From assembly GCA_031551135.1 (NCBI GenBank), contig JAVBOA010000022.1, positions 1-64,000 on the forward strand: a stretch of DNA of 64,000 nt, written 5' to 3'. The DNA is from JAITVM01 sp031551135. Lineage in GTDB: Bacteria; Bacillota; Clostridia; Lachnospirales; JAITVM01. This document shows positions 16,172 to 25,337 of this stretch, in pieces (the stretch's first letter is position 1; every line of letters starts with the position of its first letter). The notes beneath the pieces are model-generated. The model saw only the letters and a list, made by a program, of their open reading frames with translations, was not told the DNA's origin and ran no database searches. The position numbers were made by a program, and so were the translations under genes.

Positions 16172-17092
16172 ATGAATCTATTCTATTTAAAATTAATTGC
16201 TACATTAACAATGATTTTAGACCATTTAAGTTATTTTCTATTTTCTTGGAATTTAATATCCTCAAATTTAAATTTAATTTTCAGAGCTGTTGGTCGACTT
16301 TCTTTTCCTATATATGCATTTTGCATTGTAAATGGGTTTCAACGAACTAATAACAAAGAAAAATATTTATTTAAATTGATTATTTTTTCTTGTATTTCTC
16401 AAATACCATATTCATTAACATTTGATACAACAAATACAATGATTTTAAATTATTCACTAAGCGATAAATTTTTTATTTTATCTCCATTATATTTTCAACC
16501 TATTTGGTTAATTCATTTTGTTGGAAATTCATTATTCTTATTTGTACTATTTAAATTTATATATAAAAATTATTTATTTAAAACTTTAAAGCACTCTTTA
16601 ATAATGTTTATTTATATTTTTTTACAAATATTTTTACTAAAGATAAATTATATATATATAATTTCAGAAAAATTAAATATTTTTTATACATTATCTTTAG
16701 GCTTATTTTCAATAATATCTGTTGATAATATAAGGTCGCATAATTTACCCAAATCATTTTATCTTCTTTTTTTCTTGCCAGTTTTCTTCATATGTATTTT
16801 TTGTGACATTGAATATGGAATTTTAGGGGTTTTACTTATTGTTGTATTATATTTATTGAAAGAAAGCAAAATATATCAAGCATTATCTATAATTATCTGG
16901 GCAATTGTGTTTTATTTTTTTATATTTCCTCAAAATTTTTTGTTTGTTTTCGTTAGTTGTTTCTTAATACTTTTATACAATAATAAAAAGGGATTAAATG
17001 TGAAATATGCATTTTATTTGGTGTATCCTTTACACTTATTAGTCTTAGGAATATTAAACGTTATTTTTAGATTAGACTTTATTCCGAAATAA
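16172..17092 (+). CDS. TraX-like integral membrane protein
   Basis: 306-residue protein with about eight membrane segments. The N-terminus LKLIATLTMILDHLSYFLF, followed by IFRAVGRLSFPIYAFCIVNGF and KYLFKLIIFSCISQIPYSL, matches the TraX family, named after F-pilin N-acetylation and found widely in Firmicutes as a putative membrane acyltransferase. ATG 16172 follows AGAGGAGGTTGTT. The coding sequence is visibly more AT-rich and uses more TTA/ATA codons than neighbouring core genes, which suggests acquisition. It stands alone, with its own promoter and a candidate operator. Confidence 0.8.
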   Translation: MNLFYLKLIATLTMILDHLSYFLFSWNLISSNLNLIFRAVGRLSFPIYAFCIVNGFQRTNNKEKYLFKLIIFSCISQIPYSLTFDTTNTMILNYSLSDKFFILSPLYFQPIWLIHFVGNSLFLFVLFKFIYKNYLFKTLKHSLIMFIYIFLQIFLLKINYIYIISEKLNIFYTLSLGLFSIISVDNIRSHNLPKSFYLLFFLPVFFICIFCDIEYGILGVLLIVVLYLLKESKIYQALSIIIWAIVFYFFIFPQNFLFVFVSCFLILLYNNKKGLNVKYAFYLVYPLHLLVLGILNVIFRLDFIPK

Positions 17093-17665
17093 ACTTGCAA
17101 GAGCAAATTTAACTCTAAATTAAGCCTCACCCATAGCGTGAAGCTTGTTAAAATATCGATATCAGTAGTTTTATTTGAAATATAATGCCATTTAAACCTG
17201 AAATTTGCTACACAACTCAAGCGCTAAGCCTATGCTAAGTATTGAAATATGATAAAATTATTTCCTGACTATTTTGTGAGTAAATAATTGTTAATAATTC
17301 CAAAATATGTTTGCTTTTCTTTTGCCTTTCTCATGCCTTTCTTTCTCTAATTTGTGTATCTGGTTTTTGGGTTATTATTTGATATATTTCGAAAAATGCA
17401 TATATCCAATATAAGAAAGAAAAACAAAGGAAAAACAGAATATTTTTTAAAGGTAAAATCTTTTGATTTTTGTAAGAACCGTAAAACTGACAACACATAA
17501 AAGCAAGGAAACCAATTCAATAGCATTATATTATCTAGACATCTTTATATTAATCGAATAATGACATAAAAATAGGTATACCCAACTGACACATTAACAA
17601 AGAGCCGGAATCTGTGTCAAATAAATTAAATTTTATATTTTGAAATGTTCCATAAAAATAAAATA
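17093..17665. other. Intergenic stretch after the TraX-like gene
   Basis: No supported gene. A weak hairpin AAGCCTCAC / GTGAAGCTT (17122-17145) could end the traX-like transcript. The rest is AT-rich and shows neither a repeat of the MITE family nor a recognisable RNA. Confidence 0.4.
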
Positions 17666-17721
17666 CCCCATTGGCGCAAATCTTTATTTGAGATACAATA
17701 AAGAAAATAACGCCAAAGGGG
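17666..17721. terminator. Nested inverted repeat, likely terminator of the stalk-protein gene
   Basis: CCCCATTGGCG (17666-17676) pairs with CGCCAAAGGGG (17711-17721) with one mismatch, and inside it TCTTTATT pairs with AATAAAGA. On the minus strand it is followed by TATTTTATTTTT, on the plus strand by ATTTTTT, so it could work in both directions. It lies about 80 nt beyond the minus-strand gene end. Confidence 0.55.
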
Positions 17722-17799
17722 ATTTTTTATGATTTTTTCAGATTCTGTGGTATCTACACAAAGCCAAAATTCAGACCGGCAACAAGAAGCAATTCAGGA

Positions 17800-19641
17800 T
17801 TACTGTGATTTACAATCCCAAACATGAAAAACATTTGAAACGCTGTCTGTGCCGAGTACGTATGTATAGTAAATATATTTAGTTTCGCCGGCGGGAACTA
17901 AAACCTTGCAGATGCTCCATTTTTTTAAATCTTTGCTTATTGTAAAATTATCATCCTCATCGTTTAATGTCCTGATAAATTCATTCTGCATTGCTTTGTT
18001 GTTTATATTTTCTGTCATAATTTTATTTTCCGGCGTTATGATATTCAACGTTGATTGGTATGGCGCAATTAGATAACATGTAAAAATCTTGTCTTTATCG
18101 CTGTCGTTTATTAGCTCGGTAGATATCTTGTAATCTATTCCCCAATTTCCTAAATTTCCGTAATTTCTCGTACGGTCTCTTTTATAATTTCCGCTATCGC
18201 CGACAAAAGGAATATTTCCAAGCCATGTCGCTTTTGTTATCTCGTTGTTTTCACCTCTGGGGTCTATTAATTCAATATCATAGATTTCACCTAATCCATT
18301 TCGTTCATTTATGTTTTTTTCAAGACCTCCCGTTTCAAAACCGATTCCATCTGTTTTGCCGTTAAACTCAGAAGCCTTTAAACTTCCGTCACACAAAATA
18401 TTAAAGCCACGGCTATAACCCGAATATACAGTATAGTATTTATAAATATCCAAACTCGAGTCATTTTCTACAGAGTAGCTTTTGGGAATATATGTATAAT
18501 CGTAAGGAATACTTGGAGTTTCAATGTTTTGATAGCGCAGGGACGCACCTATTTTAGAATCTGTATTTTTCATCATAAATGCTGTAACCATAACAGGCTC
18601 TTCAGAATAAAAATCTATCAAACATGTTATAAACTTATGATCATGTAAATTTTCCATAACAATATCAAGTTTTTCTGATGGGTTTAAAATATATTTTTCT
18701 GTTTCACCTTTCAGTAGCTTGTTGTAAAAATCTTGGTTGTTTGTTTTTACGAGCGCATCATTGTATTCTTCTGTAGTTTGAATCTTATTGTCCTTTATCA
18801 TATATAATTCAAGCGGTACGGAACCTTTGTTTTCAAATCTAACGACGTAATCGGCAGACTGCTTTGAATAATTAAAGTGAGAGGCAAAAAATCTACTATA
18901 GCCTTTTGTTTCCTGTTGGTTAATATAAGTCTCTAAAAATATATTATCAAAAATACCTTCGGGAAAATTGCAAAATACAAAATTTGAAGCATTATCCATT
19001 TTAATATCATCAAACTGCTTTACTTTGTAATTTATCTCCGAAGTTACAATTTTTTCATTAGTCCATTGTAGATTATTTTCGGACTCATTGACCGATATTA
19101 CAGGGAGAAAATTTTTGTTTAAATTATATTTAGCTATAGTTTCCTTATCAAAAGTTAAAACATCAGGAAGATAATCAACTTTAAGTGACATGTTTTCAGC
19201 AACAAATCTAACAGGGACATAAGTTCTTGACTGTATGATTTTTGCGGAAGTTCCAAGCTCAACAGGATTATTATCAACAGTAGCGGTCTTACTGTCTATT
19301 GTCAAAGTTATTTCGTGAGTCCCTTTTTTTATAAGTACTTCATGTTTTTCAGAATTGTACTCAACCGAAGCTCCGAATTTTTCGGAAACAATTCGTATCG
19401 GGACTAATGTGAAATCATTGTCAATGATTGGAAAATAGTCGTATATAATTTCACCGTTTAGGGAAAGAATCCCATCGGTATCTGATACGTTAATCCAATT
19501 ACAGTTTTTTTCTAAAGATATATAGTAATTGCCATCAATTTCGTCATCCATAATAAACATTGTTTCAGCCTTGAGTTTTTGAAAATTAAATGTCACTAAA
19601 TATACTGAAAAGAATAATAAATACAAAATTTTATTTTTCAA
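17800..19641 (-). CDS. Exported protein with copper-amine-oxidase-like stalk domain
   Basis: 613 residues, with a signal peptide at about 1-25 (KILYLLFFSVYLVTFNFQKLKAE). Residues about 45-165 contain two stalk (Cu_amine_oxidN1) units: FTLVPIRIVSEKFGASVEY...EVLIKKG and RTYVPVRFVAENMSLKVDY, with TVDNNPVELG between. In Clostridia these units occur on many secreted wall proteins and carry no oxidase activity. The remaining 450 residues are beta-rich and unlike anything I recognise, with no wall-sorting signal. It is probably a secreted or surface-associated protein of unknown role, transcribed alone. Confidence 0.8.
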   Translation of the reverse strand: MKNKILYLLFFSVYLVTFNFQKLKAETMFIMDDEIDGNYYISLEKNCNWINVSDTDGILSLNGEIIYDYFPIIDNDFTLVPIRIVSEKFGASVEYNSEKHEVLIKKGTHEITLTIDSKTATVDNNPVELGTSAKIIQSRTYVPVRFVAENMSLKVDYLPDVLTFDKETIAKYNLNKNFLPVISVNESENNLQWTNEKIVTSEINYKVKQFDDIKMDNASNFVFCNFPEGIFDNIFLETYINQQETKGYSRFFASHFNYSKQSADYVVRFENKGSVPLELYMIKDNKIQTTEEYNDALVKTNNQDFYNKLLKGETEKYILNPSEKLDIVMENLHDHKFITCLIDFYSEEPVMVTAFMMKNTDSKIGASLRYQNIETPSIPYDYTYIPKSYSVENDSSLDIYKYYTVYSGYSRGFNILCDGSLKASEFNGKTDGIGFETGGLEKNINERNGLGEIYDIELIDPRGENNEITKATWLGNIPFVGDSGNYKRDRTRNYGNLGNWGIDYKISTELINDSDKDKIFTCYLIAPYQSTLNIITPENKIMTENINNKAMQNEFIRTLNDEDDNFTISKDLKKWSICKVLVPAGETKYIYYTYVLGTDSVSNVFHVWDCKSQ

Positions 19642-19667
19642 ACAACCACCTCCATATTATATTTTAA

Positions 19668-19764
19668 TACTATTCCATTCTAAAAGATAGAAAAAAATTT
19701 AATTCCGTGCTGGAAGCATTGCGCGGAAAGAAATTTTTTTCTGCATATCAAAATGTAAATAGTA
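19668..19764 (-). repeat. Diverged MITE-like repeat
   Basis: 97 bp, ends TACTATTCCATT and AATGTAAATAGTA; the core GTGCTGGAAGCATTGCGCGG is related, but the GCTGTGAAA part is missing. It lies just upstream of the stalk-protein start, so it could overlap that gene's promoter. Confidence 0.7.
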
Positions 19765-19867
19765 TTATCCATAATATTGCACAAAATAGCGTGGCTTTTT
19801 CTGTGCTTAATGACGAATTAATTGCTTGAGTTTTGTGGATTTTTGAATTTGCTGATTTAGAATAGAA

Positions 19868-19893
19868 ATAAAAAAACACGTCGAAACGTGTTT
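19868..19893 (-). terminator. Terminator of the tRNA transcription unit
   Basis: AAACACGT and ACGTGTTT form an 8-bp stem with loop CGAA; on the minus strand it is followed by a T run. It lies 12 nt after the tRNA-Lys 3' end. Confidence 0.8.
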
Positions 19894-19905
19894 AGTAGAA
19901 AAATA

Positions 19906-19978
19906 TGAGTCATCCGGGGCTCGAACCCGGGACACCTGGATTAAAAGTCCAGTGCTCTACCGACTGAGCTAATGACCC
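19906..19978 (-). tRNA. tRNA-Lys (anticodon TTT)
   Basis: 73-nt cloverleaf on the minus strand: acceptor GGGTCAT / ATGACTC with one G-U pair, D arm TAGCTCAGTCGGTAGAGC, anticodon loop CTTTTAA giving TTT, T arm GGGTTCGAGCCC, discriminator A. The 3' CCA is not encoded. It lies 3 nt after tRNA-Phe and is co-transcribed with it. Confidence 0.97.
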
Positions 19979-19981
19979 GTA

Positions 19982-20054
<73 letters not shown>

Positions 20055-20091
20055 TTAACTATGCTGCCGTGCTTTTTTGGCAACAAAAGAT

Positions 20092-20120
20092 ATTATAGTA
20101 TAGATATTTTATTATGTCAA
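20092..20120 (-). promoter_or_regulatory. Consensus promoter of the tRNA-Phe/tRNA-Lys unit
   Basis: On the minus strand TTGACA (20120-20115) and TATAAT (20097-20092) are separated by exactly 17 bp, a perfect sigma-A consensus, about 38 nt upstream of tRNA-Phe. Confidence 0.85.
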
Positions 20121-20167
20121 TAAAAAAATAAAGGCAAATTTTGTATATATACCGCAATAATGATTTA

Positions 20168-20240
20168 TACTATTTCCATTCTAAAAAGAGAGAGAAAAAA
20201 ATATTTCATTTCACGCTTGAAGCGCTGCACGGAACGGATT
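20168..20240 (-). repeat. Truncated MITE-like repeat
   Basis: Begins TACTATTTCCATTCT and continues through TTTCATTTCACGCTTGAAGCG, then loses similarity after about 20240; the GCTGTGAAA half and the right terminal repeat are absent. The rest of the gap to 20468 is AT-rich, with no gene seen. Confidence 0.65.
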
Positions 20241-20468
20241 TGAAAATCTTATCGTTGTCAGTATAATTGTCAATTTCCTACTCTATTATTAAAAATAATT
20301 TTGTGTTATATTATAGATATCAGGAAAATAATATATCAATTTCAAATTTTATAGCGAATACATTCCCGGCTGCCGGTAAATCTTTTAGCTTTAAATTTTG
20401 ATTAATTCAAATTCATATAATATAGATTCGTTTTTACATACAGTTGTTTTTTTTTAAGAAAAATTTAG

Positions 20469-20867
20469 ATGGGGGTAGTATTGTTGGATAGAAAGGTATT
20501 AGTTTGTGTTACAGCCCAAAGCAACAGCAAGAGGCTTATAGATAAAGGACATGAAATCTCTTTGCAGAAATCCGCACAGCTGCATATTTTAAACGTTATT
20601 ATCGGAGAAAATATGTTCAGCAAGCCATCCGAAACTGAGCTGATTCAAATGCTTTTTAATTATGCGTCCGAGCTCGGCGGAATTGTGCACGCAAAATGCG
20701 GTGACGACGTTTATGATATAATCAAGACATTTATAAAAGAAGAAATGATTACAAATTTAATCATCGGTGCGCCGCCGGAAGAAGCCCGCCTAAAAGGCGA
20801 TACATTCATTGACAGAATATCTGTAGACTTTCCGTATATAGATGTGTATGTTCTGGATAGAATATAA
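20469..20867 (+). CDS. Universal-stress-like (KdpD-type) small protein
   Basis: About 132-residue soluble protein with an alpha/beta Usp-like fold: beta strand KVLVCVTAQ at the start, AQLHILNVI, a helix ELIQMLFNYASELGG, then TNLIIGAPPEEARLKGDTFIDRI, which resembles the ligand-binding loop region of UspA and the KdpD Usp domain. There is no full G-2x-G-9x-G(S/T) nucleotide motif, so binding of ATP is doubtful. The start is uncertain: ATG 20469 has no site, while TTG 20481 or 20484 lie a proper distance after GGGGG (20471-20475). The gene appears single. Confidence 0.65.
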   Translation: MGVVLLDRKVLVCVTAQSNSKRLIDKGHEISLQKSAQLHILNVIIGENMFSKPSETELIQMLFNYASELGGIVHAKCGDDVYDIIKTFIKEEMITNLIIGAPPEEARLKGDTFIDRISVDFPYIDVYVLDRI

Positions 20868-20991
20868 TTATATAAAATTTGGAAAATTACTGAAAAAATA
20901 AAAATAATTATTGTAATATTTGTAGTTATTATGTAAAATTTATAAAGAGTTTTATAACTCTGCAGTAAAAATTATTAGGAGGCAAGACTGA

Positions 20992-21489
20992 ATGACTTTA
21001 TACGAACAGTGGCTGTCTAAAGCGTATAACAAAAAAGGTGAATCTGAAAAGAAAACTTGGGATGCTTATATGCCGCTCGAACAAAAGATTTATGAAGAAA
21101 TCTTGGGCAATAAAACAGAGGAAATTTCAGGTACGGTAAAAGAGCTTTCCGCAAGATTCCATATGCCGATTGAATATATTTGCGGATTTTTAGACGGAAT
21201 CAACGAATCAATTGAAAATGCAATAAATTTTGAAACATTAGACGAAAACAGCTTTGTTGAATTGAAAATAAATTTTGAGACTTTGTATAAAAAAATGGTC
21301 GAGTACAAAGCTGAGCATCTTTATACTCTGCCGCAATGGGATAATTTTTATACAGCAGAAAAACAAAAAGAGCTTTATTTAGAGCAAAGAAACTCTCGTA
21401 CGGTAACTAAGGGCGAAAAAATCGGAAGAAATGACCCTTGCCCTTGCGGAAGCGGAAAGAAATATAAAAAATGTTGTGGTCTTAATTAA
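20992..21489 (+). CDS. SEC-C metal-binding motif protein
   Basis: 165 residues. The C-terminus carries a SEC-C zinc motif, GRNDPCPCGSGKKYKKCC, as in SecA and many accessory proteins, where it contacts SecB or ribosomes. The N-terminal 140 residues are helical and of unknown role. The start has AGGAGG ten bases upstream. The stop overlaps the tsaC start (TAATG), so the genes are coupled in one operon with tsaC, the phosphatase and probably upp. Confidence 0.85.
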   Translation: MTLYEQWLSKAYNKKGESEKKTWDAYMPLEQKIYEEILGNKTEEISGTVKELSARFHMPIEYICGFLDGINESIENAINFETLDENSFVELKINFETLYKKMVEYKAEHLYTLPQWDNFYTAEKQKELYLEQRNSRTVTKGEKIGRNDPCPCGSGKKYKKCCGLN

Positions 21490-22547
21490 TGACAATAATA
21501 AAAAGGGTTAGCTCGCAGGATTATTCTTATCTTAACGAAACGATAGCGCAGGCTGCGGAAATTATCAGAAACGGCGGTTTGGTTGCGTTCCCGACAGAAA
21601 CGGTTTATGGATTGGGTGCCGACGCTTTAAACCCTTTGGCTGTAAAAAAAATCTACGAAGCGAAGGGGCGGCCGTCGGATAATCCTTTAATTGTTCATAT
21701 TTCTGATTTGAGTGAATTAAAAGAGCTTGTTTCGGAAATAAATGATAATGCCGAGATTTTGATAAATAAATTTTGGCCCGGTCCTTTGACGCTGATTTTC
21801 AAAAAAAATCAAATCGTACCTTTCGAAACTTCCGGCGGATTGGATACCGTGGCAGTAAGACTGCCAAAAAATGAAATCGCAAGATTATTGATTAAGGAAT
21901 CGAAAAGATTTATCGCCGCTCCAAGCGCAAATTCATCCGGAAAGCCGAGCCCAACGCGCGCTTCTCATGTCGAGTTTGACCTTTCCGGAAAAATAGATAT
22001 GATTATCGACGGAGGAAGCTGCGAATTCGGTTTGGAATCGACTATTGTTGACGTTTCTTCGGAAATACCGGTTTTATTGCGCCCCGGAAGTATTACACCG
22101 GAAATGCTTAAATCCGTTTTGGAAAATATAGAAATAGAAAATGAGATAGAAAATTTCGGTATCGATACCGCTGTGCCAAAAGCGCCGGGAATGAAATACA
22201 AGCATTATTCGCCGAACGCAAAAGTTACAATCGTTTGCGGGGATTCCGACAAAATGATTACAAAAATAAAATCTATGGCGAATGAATATTACAAAAACAA
22301 TAAAATCGGCATTTTGGCTACGGAACAGACTAAAGATTTTTATGATTCGGAAAAATATTTGGTTTTGGTTTTGGGCGATAGGGATAACGAAAATACTATA
22401 GCCGCCAATCTTTTTAAAATGCTCAGAAAATTCGATTTCTATGGCGTGGATTATGTGCTTGCAGAGGGCTTCGCAGAAACCGAATTGGGTTACGCTATCA
22501 TGAACCGCTTGAAAAAAGCTTCAGCTTACAATATTATAAATTTATAG
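21489..22547 (+). CDS. tsaC: Threonylcarbamoyl-AMP synthase
   Basis: 352-residue enzyme of the long Sua5/YwlC type that makes threonylcarbamoyl-AMP from threonine, bicarbonate and ATP for the t6A37 modification of ANN-decoding tRNAs. The YrdC domain has GGLVAFPTETVYGLGADAL, KIYEAKGRPSDNPLIVHI, FWPGPLTLIF and APSANSSGKPSPT. A linker with MKYKHYSPNAKV leads to the C-terminal Sua5 domain. The ATG overlaps the preceding stop. Confidence 0.95.
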   Translation: MTIIKRVSSQDYSYLNETIAQAAEIIRNGGLVAFPTETVYGLGADALNPLAVKKIYEAKGRPSDNPLIVHISDLSELKELVSEINDNAEILINKFWPGPLTLIFKKNQIVPFETSGGLDTVAVRLPKNEIARLLIKESKRFIAAPSANSSGKPSPTRASHVEFDLSGKIDMIIDGGSCEFGLESTIVDVSSEIPVLLRPGSITPEMLKSVLENIEIENEIENFGIDTAVPKAPGMKYKHYSPNAKVTIVCGDSDKMITKIKSMANEYYKNNKIGILATEQTKDFYDSEKYLVLVLGDRDNENTIAANLFKMLRKFDFYGVDYVLAEGFAETELGYAIMNRLKKASAYNIINL

Positions 22548-22557
22548 TGAGGGTTTT

Positions 22558-23007
22558 ATGGTAAATTCTGTTTTATTTGTCTGTACAGGCAATACTTGCA
22601 GATCTCCAATGGCGGAATATATAGCAAGGGATTTTTTTGAAAAAAATAATCTCGGTATTAGGGTGAGTTCGCGGGGGATTTACGCCGTTAGCGGCGGTAA
22701 AATGTCTGACAATTCGATGCGTGCGCTGCAAAGCTTAGGCATCAAAACCGATCAATTTTCTAGTAAACTTTTTGTAAGAGAAGATATAAACGATTTTGAT
22801 ATAATTCTTACAATGACAAGGGCGCATAAAGAGATTTTGTTATCTTCCGAGTTCGCCGATGAACGAAAGATATTTTCGATTTACGAATTTGTTTATGAAA
22901 AAGATTCGGATATTTCAGATCCTTATGGGCAGAATTACGGAGTTTATGAGGCTTGCGCCTTTGAACTGCGTGATATTATAAAGGATTTGATAATTAAATT
23001 AACTTGA
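22558..23007 (+). CDS. Low-molecular-weight protein phosphatase (YwlE-like)
   Basis: 149-residue cytoplasmic phosphatase. The P loop VCTGNTCRSPMAEYIA (C-x5-R-S) near residue 8 and the general acid Asp in ISDPYGQ near residue 120 identify the LMW-PTP fold. The Thr in CTGNTCRS is the residue associated with arginine-phosphate specificity in YwlE, so it may reverse protein arginine phosphorylation; no McsB is seen here. It sits 10 nt after tsaC, the usual Firmicute neighbourhood. Confidence 0.9.
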   Translation: MVNSVLFVCTGNTCRSPMAEYIARDFFEKNNLGIRVSSRGIYAVSGGKMSDNSMRALQSLGIKTDQFSSKLFVREDINDFDIILTMTRAHKEILLSSEFADERKIFSIYEFVYEKDSDISDPYGQNYGVYEACAFELRDIIKDLIIKLT

Positions 23008-23051
23008 GTTTTTTAGATACTGTTGAACAAAAAAGTATATGGAGGCAATAA

Positions 23052-23681
23052 ATGGATACATTGCATGTAATAGATCATCCGCTGATAACACACAAAATTT
23101 CTATGTTGAGAAACAAGGACACAGGCGCGAAGGAATTTAGAGAGCTTGTTCAGGAAATAGCGACTTTGATATGCTATGAAGCTACGAGGGATATTCCGCT
23201 CACAGAAACTGAAGTCGAATCGCCGCTCGGCAAAACCAAAGTAAAGATGATTACAAATACGTCTTTTGGAATTGTGCCTATTTTAAGAGCCGGAATCGGA
23301 ATGGTAGACGGTATGCTGCAATTAATGCCGACCGCCAAAGTTGGTCATATAGGCTTATACCGTGATCCGGAAACTTTAATGCCGATAGAGTATTATTGTA
23401 AATTGCCGGTTGATGCATCGGAACGCGAGATATTTTTGGTTGACCCAATGCTCGCGACAGGAGGAACGGCTTCTTCCGCAATTACTTTTTTGAAAGAGAA
23501 AAATGTAAAGAAAATAAAATTGTTATGCTTGATTTCTGCGCCGGAGGGCGTTGCCAAAATAAATAAAGATCATCCGGAAGTACATATTTATACGGCTGCG
23601 CATGATGAACGACTGAATGAACATGGCTATATAATACCGGGACTCGGTGATGCCGGAGACAGACTTTTTGGCACTAAGTAA
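23052..23681 (+). CDS. upp: Uracil phosphoribosyltransferase
   Basis: 209-residue pyrimidine salvage enzyme: uracil plus PRPP gives UMP and diphosphate. Seen: HPLITHKISMLRNKDTG at the N-terminus, ILRAGIGMVDGMLQL, the PRPP loop VDPMLATGGTASSAI, and the uracil-binding C-terminus GYIIPGLGDAGDRLFGTK. The length is normal. The last 15 bases of the gene region are duplicated 32 bp downstream. Confidence 0.97.
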   Translation: MDTLHVIDHPLITHKISMLRNKDTGAKEFRELVQEIATLICYEATRDIPLTETEVESPLGKTKVKMITNTSFGIVPILRAGIGMVDGMLQLMPTAKVGHIGLYRDPETLMPIEYYCKLPVDASEREIFLVDPMLATGGTASSAITFLKEKNVKKIKLLCLISAPEGVAKINKDHPEVHIYTAAHDERLNEHGYIIPGLGDAGDRLFGTK

Positions 23682-23790
23682 ATTTCTCGAAGAGAAATTT
23701 TGGCACTAAGTAGTATTTCTATTTATAGAGAAAATTTGCGGCAAAATAATTTTGCCGTAACGAAAACGAGTTTTTTTCGCTCGTTGATTT
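23666..23790 (+). repeat. Direct repeat of the upp 3' end with hairpin cluster
   Basis: TTTTGGCACTAAGTA occurs at 23666-23680 (end of upp) and again at 23698-23712. Between them lies the perfect hairpin AAATTTCTC-gaa-GAGAAATTT. Downstream, CGGCAAAA-taa-TTTTGCCG (23739-23757) and a weaker AACGA...TCGTT hairpin follow before the next gene. One or more of these may end the upp transcript. Confidence 0.7.
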
Positions 23791-23805
23791 AAGGAGGGTT
23801 TCTCT

Positions 23806-24846
23806 TTGGAACATAATTGGATTTTGTATATTGCTATATTTGCGACTGCTTTCGCGCTTTCTCTGCTTGCGACACCTTACGCAAAGACGATTTCTATAAA
23901 ATTAAACGCAATTGACTATCCTAAAAAAAGAGGAATGCATAAAGATCCGATTCCGCGAATGGGCGGAATAGCAATTGTTTTTGGGTTCATGTTTTCATTG
24001 TTTATAGTAATGCCTTTTATTGATCCTTTACGCTCAAAAGAAATGATTGGTTTTATCATTGGCGCATTTTTGATAGTGTTTTTAGGTATGGCCGATGATA
24101 TTAACAATCTTTCTCCGAAAATAAAATTATCTGTGCAAATAATCGCCGCTTTGATTGTAATTTTTTCTGGTACAAAAGTAGATGTTCTGCATTGGCCGAT
24201 TCCGATTTCTTTGGAATTTTTGAGCGGACCGATTACGCTTTTGTGGATAATCGGAGTTACAAACGCCGTGAATTTAATCGATGGACTGGACGGTCTTGCG
24301 GCCGGAGTTTCCAGTATCGGCGCGCTTTGCTTAATGATACTTTGTATTATGACAGGTAGCGAATTGGCGGTTATTTTGACAGCCGCTTTAGCAGGCTCTT
24401 GTTTAGGCTTTTTGCCGCGAAACTTTAATCCGGCAGAAGTTATTATGGGAGATACCGGCTCTACGTTTTTGGGTTATGTTTTGGCGGTTACGTCTATACT
24501 CGGAGTTTTCAAAGCTTACGCGCTTTTGTCAGTTTTATTATGTACTTTGGCTTTGGCGCTCCCGATTTTTGATACACTTTTTGCAATGCTTCGCCGTGCA
24601 TGGAGAGGCCAGCCGATTATGCAAGCCGACAGAGGACATATTCACCACCGTTTAATCGATTCGGGCTGTTCTCAAAAACAAGCAGTTTTCATAATTTACG
24701 GAATTTCTATATTATGCGCCGGCTTATCTATTGTTATTGCTATGCGTGATATGATTGCCGCTTCAATTACCTTTGTTATATTAATGGTTTTCGGACTGAT
24801 GTTTTTGGTCTACAGAAAGCGTACAGTCAGAGAAGATAAAAATTGA
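23806..24846 (+). CDS. Undecaprenyl-phosphate glycosyl-1-phosphate transferase (WecA/TagO/MraY family)
   Basis: 346-residue membrane enzyme with about ten helices that loads an N-acetylhexosamine-1-phosphate onto undecaprenyl phosphate, the first step of teichoic acid or other wall glycan synthesis. Visible motifs: GMADDINNLSPKIKL, NAVNLIDGLDGLAAG, MGDTGSTFLGY and the cytoplasmic HIHHRLIDSG, which marks WecA/TagO rather than MraY. The start is TTG after AAGGAGGG. Confidence 0.93.
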   Translation: MEHNWILYIAIFATAFALSLLATPYAKTISIKLNAIDYPKKRGMHKDPIPRMGGIAIVFGFMFSLFIVMPFIDPLRSKEMIGFIIGAFLIVFLGMADDINNLSPKIKLSVQIIAALIVIFSGTKVDVLHWPIPISLEFLSGPITLLWIIGVTNAVNLIDGLDGLAAGVSSIGALCLMILCIMTGSELAVILTAALAGSCLGFLPRNFNPAEVIMGDTGSTFLGYVLAVTSILGVFKAYALLSVLLCTLALALPIFDTLFAMLRRAWRGQPIMQADRGHIHHRLIDSGCSQKQAVFIIYGISILCAGLSIVIAMRDMIAASITFVILMVFGLMFLVYRKRTVREDKN

Positions 24847-24892
24847 TTTACGACCGAAGTCGGAATGGATGAAATCTTGTAGGAGTGATTTT

Positions 24893-25309
24893 TTGAAATC
24901 TTTCAGAAAAGAATTAAATTTTCATACGGAAACAAGGCGGGCGTATATCAATATTACGAGGCAGGTTCAAGACGCGATTAGCGAAAGCGGAGTCAAAGAA
25001 GGTCTTGTTTTGGTAAACGCAATGAATATAACGGCTTCGGTTTTTATAAACGACGACGAAAGCGGTCTGCACCGTGATTACGAACGCTGGCTGGAAAAAC
25101 TTGCACCCGAAAAACCGTATGACCAATACGACCACAACGGCTATGAAGATAACGCGGACGCTCATTTAAAGCGCACGATTATGGGGCGTGAGGCGGTTTG
25201 CGCTATTACAAACGGAAGATTGGATTTTGGAACTTGGGAACAGATTTTTTACGCCGAATTTGATGGCAAACGGGGTAAACGTGTGCTTGTGAAAATAATC
25301 GGTGAATAA
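24893..25309 (+). CDS. YjbQ family (UPF0047) protein
   Basis: 138-residue cytoplasmic protein of the YjbQ/UPF0047 family, for which a side thiamine-phosphate synthase activity has been reported. Seen: TRRAYINITRQVQDAISESGVKEGLVLV, NITASVFINDDESGLHRDYERWLEKLAP, and HLKRTIMGREAVCAITNGRLDFGTWEQIFYAEFDG in pieces, with the family His, Glu and Arg residues. TTG 24893 has AGGAG seven bases upstream; the ATG at 24869 has no site and adds MKSCRSDF. Confidence 0.9.
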   Translation: MKSFRKELNFHTETRRAYINITRQVQDAISESGVKEGLVLVNAMNITASVFINDDESGLHRDYERWLEKLAPEKPYDQYDHNGYEDNADAHLKRTIMGREAVCAITNGRLDFGTWEQIFYAEFDGKRGKRVLVKIIGE

Positions 25310-25337
25310 TTTTTTTATAAATTTAATATTTTACGAT

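Noticed and set aside
17730..17828. 32-codon frame after the nested inverted repeat, considered as a transposase remnant
   Set aside because: No similarity to a transposase that I can see; it runs into the opposite-strand stalk gene, and the inverted repeat is better explained as a terminator.
17800..19641. Stalk-domain protein considered as a copper amine oxidase
   Set aside because: Only the N-terminal stalk units are present; there is no catalytic Tyr/topaquinone domain or His ligands.
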